Assembly: GCA_041609895.1 (NCBI GenBank)
Contig: JBFIPX010000177.1
Location: 1-7,001, forward strand
Reading direction: 5' to 3'
DNA length: 7,001 nt
Origin: JAHHLP01 sp041609895
GTDB lineage: Bacteria > Bacteroidota > Rhodothermia > Rhodothermales > JABDKH01
Numbering within the stretch: position 1 is the first letter of the stretch; each line of letters starts with the position of its first letter. Of the stretch, positions 1-6,069 are shown one piece after another. A program made the position numbers and the translations under genes. The notes under the pieces are model-generated. The model saw only the letters and a program-made list of their open reading frames with translations, ran no database searches and was not told where the DNA came from.

Positions 1-1
1 G

Positions 2-283
2 GCAGCCGCCGTTCTATTCCTGCTCAATTTCTACATGTTCGTCGCCGCTCGTACGGCGCCTGCGACGATCGAAATCGTAACGGAACCAGTTTCTACTGCA
101 GCGCCAATTCAGGCCCCGCGTTGTTTTGTGAGCGCGCGCGTGGAAGCGATCAGTCCAGATACAGAAAGGCTTATTGAGGTGCGGCGGGTCTTAGCTGCTG
201 AGCGAGAAAAGCTTCGAGAAAAGACCGAGAGGTTCGGCAAACCCGAGCTGCGTGTCCGCGTCATGACGCCCTCCACCGGCTGA
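2..283 (+). CDS. C-terminal part of an unidentified single-pass membrane protein (5' truncated)
   Basis: The reading frame is open from the left edge of the window to a TGA at 281-283, so the true start lies upstream; the ATG at 35 is internal to a hydrophobic stretch and unlikely to be the start. What is visible begins with an apolar run (AAVLFLLNFYMFVAA) that looks like the end of a transmembrane helix or signal anchor. A linker rich in Ala, Pro and Thr follows, then a charged segment (TERLIEVRRVLAAEREKLRE) predicted by eye to be helical and perhaps coiled coil. This suggests a membrane-anchored protein with a short soluble tail. I do not recognise the family. It converges on the next gene, with 65 bases between the two stop codons and no clear terminator hairpin in between. 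Confidence 0.55.
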   Translation, partial: AAAVLFLLNFYMFVAARTAPATIEIVTEPVSTAAPIQAPRCFVSARVEAISPDTERLIEVRRVLAAEREKLREKTERFGKPELRVRVMTPSTG

Positions 284-348
284 CGAGTCTATCAATGCCG
301 TATCCGGTTCGGACCCTGGTCGGTGCCGGCGTAGGTCCACACATCAAG

Positions 349-813
349 TCAACCTTGCTCGTTGGCGATCAGCTTTCGCAGGAACCGATGGGCGGCCGCG
401 TAGATACCCTTAACCTCGGACTCTCGCGGACCGGCTACGTTCAGAACGGCAACTCCCAACCGACTCAAGCGCCGCCTTACCGGCTCGACATCATCCTCAA
501 GGACATTGCTGACGATTAGCGGGCGACCGTAGGCTTGCGCAAGTTCCAAGGTCAGTGCGGTACCGCCCGTCAAAGGCTCGCTGCAGACCAGAATCAGTGT
601 CGCGTCAGCGTCCCGGACATTCCACTCGGTGCGCTGTCCGTAGTCAGCTGTCGGCGTCTCAATTAATTCATACCGTTCGGGTATCGGCCCATCCTCCGCT
701 CTTCGTCCGGCGGGGCACCACCCTCCCGTCTCGAGTCCCGCATCGATCGCAACGTCCAGAGCCGCTCGATCGACTCCCGTTTGACCACCCGAGATTATCT
801 TCGAGATCTGCAT
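349..813 (-). CDS. cpYpsA / SLOG-family protein (often annotated 'putative molybdenum carrier')
   Basis: A 154-residue protein, the usual size for the circularly permuted YpsA family of the SLOG superfamily (Rossmann-like). The N-terminal signature GGQTGVDRAALD lies at residues 9-20, directly after a short hydrophobic strand. A second conserved block, GWCPAGRRAEDGPIP, is at 31-45, RTEWNVRDADATLIL at 61-75, and a glycine-rich loop followed by a helix (LTGGTALTLELA) at 81-92. VLNVAGPRES near 123-132 is also typical. The family is known mainly from sequence: SLOG proteins are thought to bind nucleotides or related ligands, and the 'molybdenum carrier' name is inherited rather than proven here. 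The protein should be cytoplasmic, with no signal peptide. The ATG at 811-813 gives the expected N-terminus. The gene is divergent from thpR with almost no intergenic space. The family call is firm; the biochemical role is unknown. Confidence 0.88.
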   Translation of the reverse strand: MQISKIISGGQTGVDRAALDVAIDAGLETGGWCPAGRRAEDGPIPERYELIETPTADYGQRTEWNVRDADATLILVCSEPLTGGTALTLELAQAYGRPLIVSNVLEDDVEPVRRRLSRLGVAVLNVAGPRESEVKGIYAAAHRFLRKLIANEQG

Positions 814-832
814 GTCGAAATCTCTACCACTG

Positions 833-1390
833 ATGATACGTACATTTGCCGCGCTCCCTATTCCGCGCGATATCGCGGATGACCTTATCCTCCCAGCGTC
901 TCAGCTATCGGGCGATCAACCGCGATGGATCGATGCCGCGGCCGCCCACCTCACAATTGCCTTCCTTGGATCGCTTTCAAACGACGACATCACAGAGGTC
1001 GTTCGGACCCTTGCGGAAGTACGTCAAGGGCCTTTCGACATGCAACTTGTGAGGGCGGACGCCTTTCCGTCGCGAAATAGCCCGCGAGTGATCGTAGTAG
1101 AACCGTCTCACACGCACGAACTACGGCGGTTATACCACGAAGTACGCTCCTCTCTGGCGGGCTGGCTCCCGTCAGATCGACGCAGGTATAGGCCGCACGT
1201 CACTCTTGCTCGCTGCAACCGGCGATCCAGTATCGACACCTCGAACATCGTCCAATCAATTAACCTTCTTCTACCCCGCACCGTTGTCGTGAACGAGTTC
1301 GTGTTGTACAAGAGTAGGACAGAGCCTGACCGAGCCTATTACGACATCATAACAACTTTTGACCTAGGCGCGGAAGGACACCACGCTTAA
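833..1390 (+). CDS. thpR: RNA 2',3'-cyclic phosphodiesterase (2H phosphoesterase, LigT/ThpR family)
   Basis: ThpR-type enzymes hydrolyse 2',3'-cyclic phosphate RNA ends to 2'-phosphomonoesters and can join tRNA halves through 2'-5' links in vitro. The protein is cytoplasmic, 185 residues from this start, normal for the family. Both catalytic tetrapeptides are present: HLTI at residues 39-42 (context AAAHLTIAFLG) and HVTL at 122-125 (context YRPHVTLARC). The N-terminus MIRTFAALPIP matches the family's usual first strand, which is why I prefer the ATG at 833. An in-frame ATG at 812 would add seven residues (MSKSLPL) and overlap the start codon of the divergent cpYpsA gene. Neither start has a recognisable ribosome-binding site. 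The stop is TAA at 1388-1390, 63 bases before the PLP-enzyme gene, so co-transcription with it is possible. The family call is secure from the paired HxT motifs. Confidence 0.92.
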   Translation: MIRTFAALPIPRDIADDLILPASQLSGDQPRWIDAAAAHLTIAFLGSLSNDDITEVVRTLAEVRQGPFDMQLVRADAFPSRNSPRVIVVEPSHTHELRRLYHEVRSSLAGWLPSDRRRYRPHVTLARCNRRSSIDTSNIVQSINLLLPRTVVVNEFVLYKSRTEPDRAYYDIITTFDLGAEGHHA

Positions 1391-1453
1391 GCTTATCCCA
1401 GCTTTGCAGAACGACCACGAAAGCGACCGTTCGGAATAACGATAGTAGAAATC

Positions 1454-2608
1454 ATGGATTGCCAGAAATCGGAATTCAACCTTTCACCAACCGAGCACTA
1501 TCTCAACTGCGCATACTTTGCCCCGCTGTCGCGACGGGTCGAGAAAGCCGCGCGGGCGGCCATCGAGCGTCTTCGGACTCCGGCCAACATCACCGCCGAA
1601 ATGTTCTTTGAACCAGTCGATGACGTTCGCAAGCTATTCGCGCAAATCGTCGGCGCCGCCGATCACCATCACGTAGCAATCTTGCCTTCAGTGTCTTACG
1701 GAATGGCGACCGTCGCCAAAAACCTGGACACCTCCGAAAGGGATGAGATTGTGCTGCTGGAGGATCAGTTCCCAAGCGACGTCTACATCTGGCGACGTCT
1801 CGCGCAAGAGAATGGGCTGCGATTAAAGACTGTCAAACGGCCCTCGTCGGCCACCGAGATCGGTCGCGCGTGGACTCAGACGATTGTTGACTCCATATCG
1901 TCGCGGACGGCTGCCGTATGCGTTCCCAACGTGCATTGGGCTGATGGACTTCGATTTGATTTGTCGTCGATAGCAGATGCAGCGAGGGTGTCGGGAGCAA
2001 TGCTCATTATCGACGGCTCCCAATCGGTCGGTGCACTGCCAATCGACGTGGGTGAATTGAAGCCGGACGCGCTCATCTGTGCCGGCTACAAATGGCTGAT
2101 GGGTCCATATGGAATGTCGCTCGGCTATTTCGGTCCACGCCTTCTTGAGGGGCAACCGTTAGAGGAGAATTGGATTACCCGGAGGAACAGCGAGAATTTC
2201 GCTGATCTCGTAAAATACCGTGACGAGTACCAGCCGGGCGCGATCCGATTTGACGTAGGTGAACGCTCGAACTTCCTTCACATCCCGATGATGCTGGCGG
2301 CTCTCGAGCAGACGATATTGTGGGGCCCTGCATCAATTCAGAGCTACTGCATTGAAATTTCCCGACCAGCCATCCACGACCTTGTTGCAGCCGGCTATCT
2401 GGTGGTTGACACCGAATCGCGCTGCGGTCACGTTTGGGGCGTACGATTGCCCAAAGGGCTTTCCGCGAACAACGTACGTTCCGAGCTTGACGCGCGGTCC
2501 GTCCGCGTATCGTATCGGTCGGATGCGATCCGCGTATCGCCCAACGTGTACAATGAACCGGACGATCTGAACGCTCTGGTTGATGCTCTTCGTGCCGCGC
2601 GTGAGTAA
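1454..2608 (+). CDS. Aminotransferase class V-fold PLP-dependent enzyme (kynureninase/epimerase-like, substrate unknown)
   Basis: A 384-residue fold-type I PLP enzyme of the class V aminotransferase family. It opens with YLNCAYFAPLSRRV (residues 16-29), the usual substrate-entry segment. The phosphate-binding turn is ILPSVSYGM at 76-84, and DQFPSDVYIWRRLA at 104-117 is the typical FPSN-like strand. NVHWADG (about 159-165) precedes the pyridine-nitrogen Asp187 in IIDGSQSVGALP. The Schiff-base lysine is Lys213 in AGYKWLMGPYG. The C-terminal domain ends with the conserved IRVSPNVYNEPDD at 359-371. The region where SufS/CsdA desulfurases carry their catalytic cysteine (RSGHHC-like) reads SVRVSYRSDAIRVSP with no cysteine, so a desulfurase is unlikely. 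Related subgroups include kynureninase-like and isopenicillin-N-epimerase-like enzymes, which sequence alone does not separate. It lies between thpR and lolA; neither suggests a substrate. The ATG at 1454 lacks a Shine-Dalgarno site. Confidence 0.88.
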   Translation: MDCQKSEFNLSPTEHYLNCAYFAPLSRRVEKAARAAIERLRTPANITAEMFFEPVDDVRKLFAQIVGAADHHHVAILPSVSYGMATVAKNLDTSERDEIVLLEDQFPSDVYIWRRLAQENGLRLKTVKRPSSATEIGRAWTQTIVDSISSRTAAVCVPNVHWADGLRFDLSSIADAARVSGAMLIIDGSQSVGALPIDVGELKPDALICAGYKWLMGPYGMSLGYFGPRLLEGQPLEENWITRRNSENFADLVKYRDEYQPGAIRFDVGERSNFLHIPMMLAALEQTILWGPASIQSYCIEISRPAIHDLVAAGYLVVDTESRCGHVWGVRLPKGLSANNVRSELDARSVRVSYRSDAIRVSPNVYNEPDDLNALVDALRAARE

Positions 2609-2699
2609 GCCCGCTAATCTGAATCGTCTATCCGGCGCCCGGGAAGGACGTCTGTGTTCAAATGACGGTTGCTGCCGGAACGCGGCACGGCCTTTGCTG

Positions 2700-2728
2700 T
2701 TGGTGTCGGACAAACCGTAGTCTATAAC
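2700..2728 (+). promoter_or_regulatory. Candidate promoter for lolA
   Basis: TTGGTG (2700-2705) and TATAAC (2723-2728) are separated by 17 bases. The second box differs from the sigma-70 consensus by one base, while the first matches only its TTG. If used, transcription would begin around 2735, giving an almost leaderless lolA mRNA. The preceding 130-base gap after the PLP enzyme makes an independent promoter reasonable, but this is a by-eye match only. Confidence 0.3.
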
Positions 2729-2738
2729 AACCGCTGCC

Positions 2739-3389
2739 ATGCTCCCTACGCGTCGCGCATATTTTCTGGCATTATTTCTTGCAGGTCTCGCGGTCACCAT
2801 GATCGCCGATGCTCGTGCGCAATCAGGAGAAGAGGTCATTGCCACGGTTCGTAATCGACTGCGACAGTCGAAAGCGCTATCGGCCGACTTCGATCAAACG
2901 TTCACGTCGGAATACATCGACCACACGGAATCTGTCAATGGTACAATTCTGCTGCAGGGCGACAAGTATCGCGTCGAGACGTCGCTTCAGACTTTCGTAA
3001 CTGACGGCAATATTACGTGGATCTACAATCGCACAGAAAACCAGGTCCTCATCAACAACTATGTCGAAGATGAAACGACGTTTTCGTTGAATCGCTTTCT
3101 CTTTGATTTCGACGACCGATACTACGTAGCGGAGATGGAGGGCGCCCCATCGGATCGGAGTCAGCACCGCATCACCTTGAGGGCGTTCGATGCCGGCGAG
3201 TTTTTTCCCGAGGTGACGATGGTCGTCGATCGAGCCACCTACGCGATCACACGCCTTGAAGTCGTTGATGCTAACCAAACGTTGATCACAATTAACCTAC
3301 GCAATTTGGATCTCAATCCAGAAGTCGATCCGAATGCGTTTACATTTGATCCACCGGGGTCAAGCGAAATTGTAGATCTGCGTTCCTAA
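2739..3389 (+). CDS. lolA: Outer-membrane lipoprotein carrier protein LolA
   Basis: LolA accepts lipoproteins released from the inner membrane by the LolCDE transporter and carries them across the periplasm to the outer membrane. This 216-residue protein has a clear signal peptide: basic start (TRR), hydrophobic core at about 7-23, and a likely signal peptidase I site ARA|QS after residue 27. The mature part shows the LolA pattern: a helix ending in LSADFDQTF (47-55), the strand GTILLQGDKYRVE (68-80), and ITWIYNRTENQVLI (92-105). The closing motif DPNAFTFDPPGSSEIVD (197-213) corresponds to the LolA 'F.F.PP.G..V.D' ending. Length and architecture are normal and the gene is intact. The ATG at 2739 is chosen because it gives a proper signal peptide; no Shine-Dalgarno is seen. 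The flippase-like membrane gene begins 53 bases after the stop, so the two probably share a transcript. Confidence 0.93.
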   Translation: MLPTRRAYFLALFLAGLAVTMIADARAQSGEEVIATVRNRLRQSKALSADFDQTFTSEYIDHTESVNGTILLQGDKYRVETSLQTFVTDGNITWIYNRTENQVLINNYVEDETTFSLNRFLFDFDDRYYVAEMEGAPSDRSQHRITLRAFDAGEFFPEVTMVVDRATYAITRLEVVDANQTLITINLRNLDLNPEVDPNAFTFDPPGSSEIVDLRS

Positions 3390-3442
3390 TTTGAGCCGCT
3401 CGACTCCAGCAATCCTGGCAGTCCACCAATCCTTCCCACGCG

Positions 3443-4510
3443 GTGTCGAAACGAGTCAAATCCCTTCTGGGACAGATCGCGAGCTTCTTACTCGCCGGCG
3501 GTTTGCTGTATCTCGCTCTTCGGGGCGTCGACTTTGGTGAGGTTGTCGAGGCTCTCAAGACTGCCAACTATGTCTGGTTGATTCCTTTGGCAGTGTTGAC
3601 GATCACCGCCCACCTCCTCCGATCGTGGAGATGGCAAATCCTGCTTCAGGAGCTGCCGGGTGAAAATCGGGGTCACGCACCTGTAAGCCTGTACAACGCA
3701 TTCACGGCCCTCATCATCGGCTATTTTGCCAACTATGCCGCACCTCGCGTCGGCGAATTGGTCCGGTCCGGTTTGCTAGCGCGAAGCGAAAAGCTGAACG
3801 TCAGCGGCGTCATCGGGACGGTTGTTCTGGAGAGGATTCTAGACGTGCTGGTCCTGATTGCGTGCGTCGGGTTGACCTTTGTAATGCTGCTTGACCGCTC
3901 CGACGTGATTCAGGAGCTGTTCCTCGATCCTATCTTCGCGCAGTGGGCGAAGATCCCTGGATATGTTGTAGCCATTGTGGTTACCTCCGGCGTTGCTGCC
4001 GTTGCGGCCGCCATTGCGATATGGAAGAAATCAACGCGGTCATCGGACGGCCAAGGCCGCGTTCGAGCGCTCATTTCTTCCTTCGTCGACGGACTTGCCA
4101 CGTTGAATCGGACCAGGAGCAAAGGTGCGATTCTCGTAAGTACGATCCTGATGTGGGCGTGCTACGTTGTGATGACGCACCTCCCGTTTCTGATTCTCGG
4201 AATGACAGGCCCATTCCAGATCAGTTTGCTGGATTCATTCTATTTGATGACCCTCGGCGCAATCGGAGTGGCTATTCCGGCGCCCGGGGGTACAGGTTCG
4301 TACCACTACATCGCGATACAGTCGCTTGTTCACCTGTTTGGCGTCAGCCAGTCGCCTGCTGCGACGTACGCCGTGCTTACGCATGCGGCACAGCTCATTC
4401 TCTACGCGATTCTCGGCACGTACTTCATCGCCGCACAGAAGTCCTCGATTCGGGAAATCCGGGACATCGAACGGCGAGCGGAGGAGGCTGTCCGAAGCGA
4501 GCCGGCCTGA
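3443..4510 (+). CDS. Flippase-like membrane protein, lysylphosphatidylglycerol synthase TM-region family (UPF0104)
   Basis: A 355-residue polytopic inner-membrane protein with about eight apolar segments, near residues 8-25, 42-60, 83-100, 121-150, 172-194, 227-253, 264-285 and 306-330. Family marks are LRSWRWQILL (59-68), ANYAAPRVGELVRSGLLAR (96-114), VVLERILDVLVL (127-138) and the late loop PAPGGTGSYHYI (279-290). The same module forms the lipid-flipping half of MprF. Here there is no C-terminal lysyl-transferase domain, only a short charged tail (SSIREIRDIERRAEEAVR), so the protein belongs to the stand-alone group whose substrates are mostly undefined; a lipid or polyprenyl-linked substrate is an inference. 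The start is GTG at 3443: no in-frame ATG lies just upstream, and the N-terminus (MSKRVKSLLGQ) has the positive charges expected before a first membrane helix. It is co-oriented with lolA, 53 bases downstream, fitting an envelope-related transcription unit. Confidence 0.88.
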   Translation: MSKRVKSLLGQIASFLLAGGLLYLALRGVDFGEVVEALKTANYVWLIPLAVLTITAHLLRSWRWQILLQELPGENRGHAPVSLYNAFTALIIGYFANYAAPRVGELVRSGLLARSEKLNVSGVIGTVVLERILDVLVLIACVGLTFVMLLDRSDVIQELFLDPIFAQWAKIPGYVVAIVVTSGVAAVAAAIAIWKKSTRSSDGQGRVRALISSFVDGLATLNRTRSKGAILVSTILMWACYVVMTHLPFLILGMTGPFQISLLDSFYLMTLGAIGVAIPAPGGTGSYHYIAIQSLVHLFGVSQSPAATYAVLTHAAQLILYAILGTYFIAAQKSSIREIRDIERRAEEAVRSEPA

Positions 4511-4804
4511 CGACCACTGATCTGGCTAGCCGACGCCGGCAGCAATCTCCGAGCGCTCCCGACTTCAATCTCAAAGCAGGACATCCGTCCTCGATTTAGG
4601 CGCACGCAAGGCATAAGAACAGTCGATAGCCTGCATTTGTCACTACTCGCGTTGCAAATGCTACTGATCGCGTTAATCTCCAAACCATTCAGGTAATATC
4701 AGATGCATGGCAAATGCGGATTCGCTAGCGTTAAGTCAGAAAGATCGGATGGTTGACGCTTGGCTGATGTCCGTCCGGCACACACCAACCAACAACGGCG
4801 AACC
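4511..4804. other. Non-coding interval with a repeated 7-base motif and weak hairpins
   Basis: This 294-base gap between the flippase-like gene and the small gene at 4805 holds no convincing ORF, tRNA or known riboswitch. A weak hairpin (AGGAC-ATCC-GTCCT, 4578-4591) follows the flippase gene but has no T-run. GCATTTG (4633-4639) and CAAATGC (4655-4661) form a perfect 7-base inverted repeat, and CAAATGC recurs at 4711-4717. Poor promoter-like boxes (for example TTGCAA at 4652 and TAATCT at 4674) are present. The interval probably carries the promoter and leader of the downstream gene, but no element can be assigned firmly. Confidence 0.35.
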
Positions 4805-5062
4805 ATGCAGTTTTCATCGACTCAAGAACCGCAAAATCCGCTCGATGGACTGGTATCGGAGGATGTGTACCGGACGCTCGAGGCACATCACCTGCTTAGC
4901 GAAAAAGGGGTACGCGACTACCAGATCCGGCAGAAGTTTCGGGAGATGAGAGATGCCGATGTTCCTGCCTACGACGCGATCGAGACCCTCCGCGAGGAGT
5001 ATCCATACCTCCAGTTCGATACAATCCGCAAGATCGTGTACAAGCTGAACGGCCGTAAGTAG
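4805..5062 (+). CDS. Small conserved-looking protein with possible helix-turn-helix fold, function unknown
   Basis: An 85-residue cytoplasmic protein. The first 20 residues are polar and probably disordered. Residues 31-80 (LSEKGVRDYQIRQKFREMRD, then ADVPAYDAIETLREEYPYLQ, then FDTIRKIVYK) look all-helical. The C-terminal half resembles a pattern I associate with short Bacteroidota proteins, where a helix of the form 'AIE.LAE.Y' is followed by 'S..TIRKIVY'; this reads as a helix-turn-helix whose last helix could contact DNA. I do not recognise a named family and no function is known to me. The ATG at 4805 is preferred; a TTG at 4760 would add 15 residues of low-complexity polar sequence. The upstream sequence (ACCAACAACGGCGAACC) contains no Shine-Dalgarno. 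The gene stands alone behind a long non-coding gap and ends before a strong hairpin, so it is probably monocistronic. Confidence 0.75.
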   Translation: MQFSSTQEPQNPLDGLVSEDVYRTLEAHHLLSEKGVRDYQIRQKFREMRDADVPAYDAIETLREEYPYLQFDTIRKIVYKLNGRK

Positions 5063-5084
5063 CCGCACCGGTAACTCCCTGACC

Positions 5085-5118
5085 GAAAGGCGATTCTGCG
5101 AGAGCGGAGTCGCCTTTC
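5085..5118 (+). terminator. Strong hairpin between convergent genes, probable terminator
   Basis: The arms GAAAGGCGATTCTGC (5085-5099) and GCGGAGTCGCCTTTC (5104-5118) pair along 15 bases with two G-U wobbles and close on a GAGA loop, a GNRA-type tetraloop on a C-G pair. It starts 22 bases after the stop of the small gene and is followed by a short CTTTTC on the + strand. It lies 14 bases beyond the 3' end of rlmB on the opposite strand, where no U-tract is visible. It most likely terminates the + strand gene and may also block or protect the converging transcript. Confidence 0.75.
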
Positions 5119-5132
5119 AGCTTTTCAGCAGC

Positions 5133-5912
5133 CTACTCCCGCGCGCGCGCGGCCTCGAACATGGTGATTGCTGCCGCGACGGACGCATTCAGAGACTCAA
5201 TACCTCCAGATAGCGGAATCGCCGCTCGCTCGTCACACGACGAGCTTACATTAGGCGCCATTCCGTAGCCCTCGCTCCCTATTACGATGGCAACTGGCCT
5301 GCGCCAGTCGGTTGTCCAGATCGTTTGGTCGCTCCGGCCGTCCAGCCCGATTACCCAGAACCCAAATTCCTTCAGTTGTGTCAGTGCATCGCCAATGTTC
5401 GACACCCTGGCAATGGGTACTGCTCCCGCACTCCCCGCACTTGCCTTGATAGTGGCAGCGCTGATTGGCGCGCTATTCGACGAGGACACGACGATGCCGC
5501 TTACGCCGGCACCAGCCGCCGACCTGAGGATCGCTCCGAAGTTGTGCGGATCCTGGATCCGATCCAGCACGATCAAAATGGGCCGTGTGGCACGAACGTC
5601 GTCGATCGTGGCGCCTAGGGAAGAAACCAGGTTTTCCAATCCGTGATACTCGACCGGGGACGCGGTGGCGGCGACACCCTGGTGATTCATGCCACGGGCG
5701 ATTTGGTCGAGACGCGCTCGCGGTACATACTGGACCGGGATTCCGTAGCGTCCAGCAAGTGATCGAATTTCACTCATGATCGCGCCGCCGGTCCCTTTTT
5801 GAACCAGGATTTTCTCCACGGAAGCGCCGCGCCTGGTGAGAGCCTCAATCACGGGTTTTCGACCCACAATCAACCCCACCTTTTCACCCTTATTTCCTCG
5901 TTTCTGAGACAT
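5133..5912 (-). CDS. rlmB: TrmH/SpoU-family 23S rRNA (guanosine-2'-O)-methyltransferase, RlmB-like
   Basis: SpoU enzymes transfer methyl from S-adenosylmethionine to a ribose 2'-OH; RlmB modifies a guanosine in 23S rRNA (G2251 in E. coli). From the ATG at 5912 the protein has 259 residues. The N-terminal substrate-binding domain starts with GLIVGRKPVIEAL (13-25) and includes the NHQGV segment (76-80). The SPOUT catalytic domain carries all three motifs: motif 1 DPHNFGAILRSA (121-132, Asn124 and Arg130), motif 2 IGSEGYGM (211-218), and motif 3 IPLSGGIESLNASVA (232-246), which form the trefoil-knot cofactor site. A GTG at 5924 would add four residues (MAHR); the ATG is preferred. RlmB versus a TrmH-family paralogue cannot be fully settled, but the N-terminal domain favours RlmB. 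It converges with the small gene and is divergent from pckA. Confidence 0.9.
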   Translation of the reverse strand: MSQKRGNKGEKVGLIVGRKPVIEALTRRGASVEKILVQKGTGGAIMSEIRSLAGRYGIPVQYVPRARLDQIARGMNHQGVAATASPVEYHGLENLVSSLGATIDDVRATRPILIVLDRIQDPHNFGAILRSAAGAGVSGIVVSSSNSAPISAATIKASAGSAGAVPIARVSNIGDALTQLKEFGFWVIGLDGRSDQTIWTTDWRRPVAIVIGSEGYGMAPNVSSSCDERAAIPLSGGIESLNASVAAAITMFEAARARE

Positions 5913-5969
5913 TCGATGGGCCACGTGGGCTATTTTTGCAAGTGCCGAACTGTGATTACTCGGACCGGT

Positions 5970-5984
5970 TTCTGATAATCAGAA
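5970..5984. promoter_or_regulatory. Perfect palindrome, candidate operator between rlmB and pckA
   Basis: TTCTGATAATCAGAA is a perfect inverted repeat: 7-base arms around a single central base. It lies about 57 bases upstream of the rlmB start and 178 bases upstream of pckA, in a 250-base divergent intergenic region with no credible ORF. The length and symmetry suit a dimeric transcription factor. The core GATTATCA, as read on the - strand of the palindrome, recurs on the + strand at 6061-6068. The regulator is unknown. Confidence 0.4.
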
Positions 5985-6040
5985 GCGACTCGCGTTGGAT
6001 TCCGGAGAACAGATTTCTGCTCCGCAATTTTCGAATCCAT

Positions 6041-6069
6041 TTGCGATTCACGGCCTGTGCGATTATCAA
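6041..6069 (+). promoter_or_regulatory. Candidate pckA promoter
   Basis: TTGCGA (6041-6046) and TATCAA (6064-6069) lie 17 bases apart, each matching four of six sigma-70 consensus bases. Use of this site would give a leader of roughly 85 bases before the pckA ATG. The -10 box overlaps the second GATTATCA copy, which would suit repression by whatever binds the upstream palindrome. Support is by eye only; other promoters in the interval are possible. Confidence 0.25.

Noticed and set aside
781..809. TTGACC at 781 as a thpR promoter
   Set aside because: The -35-like box is good, but no -10-like sequence occurs at 16-18 bases; the nearest AT-rich box is only 8 bases away.
1454..2608. Cysteine desulfurase (SufS/IscS) assignment
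   Set aside because: The catalytic-cysteine motif is absent from the C-terminal domain and no suf/isc genes are adjacent.
2673..2687. Hairpin TGCCG-GAACG-CGGCA after the PLP-enzyme gene as a terminator
   Set aside because: The stem is only five pairs and no T-run follows, so it is too weak to call.
2333..2845. 170-codon open frame on the - strand across the PLP-enzyme 3' end and the lolA 5' end
   Set aside because: It is antisense to two well-supported genes, its protein is Arg/Ala/Pro-rich with no recognisable motif, and its frame follows from codon bias of the + strand genes.
4501..4540. Repeated GCCGGC boxes at the end of the flippase-like gene as a terminator
   Set aside because: The arms are themselves palindromic six-mers far apart, the first lies inside the coding sequence, and no T-tract follows.
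3943..4599. 218-codon + strand frame overlapping the flippase-like gene
   Set aside because: The translation is Cys/Arg/His-rich and motif-free, and the overlapping frame encodes clear membrane helices and family motifs; this is a shadow frame.
5140..5151. (CG)6 tract as a Z-DNA or phase-variation repeat
   Set aside because: It is only 12 bases long and encodes the alternating Ala-Arg C-terminus of RlmB; too short for a slippage call.
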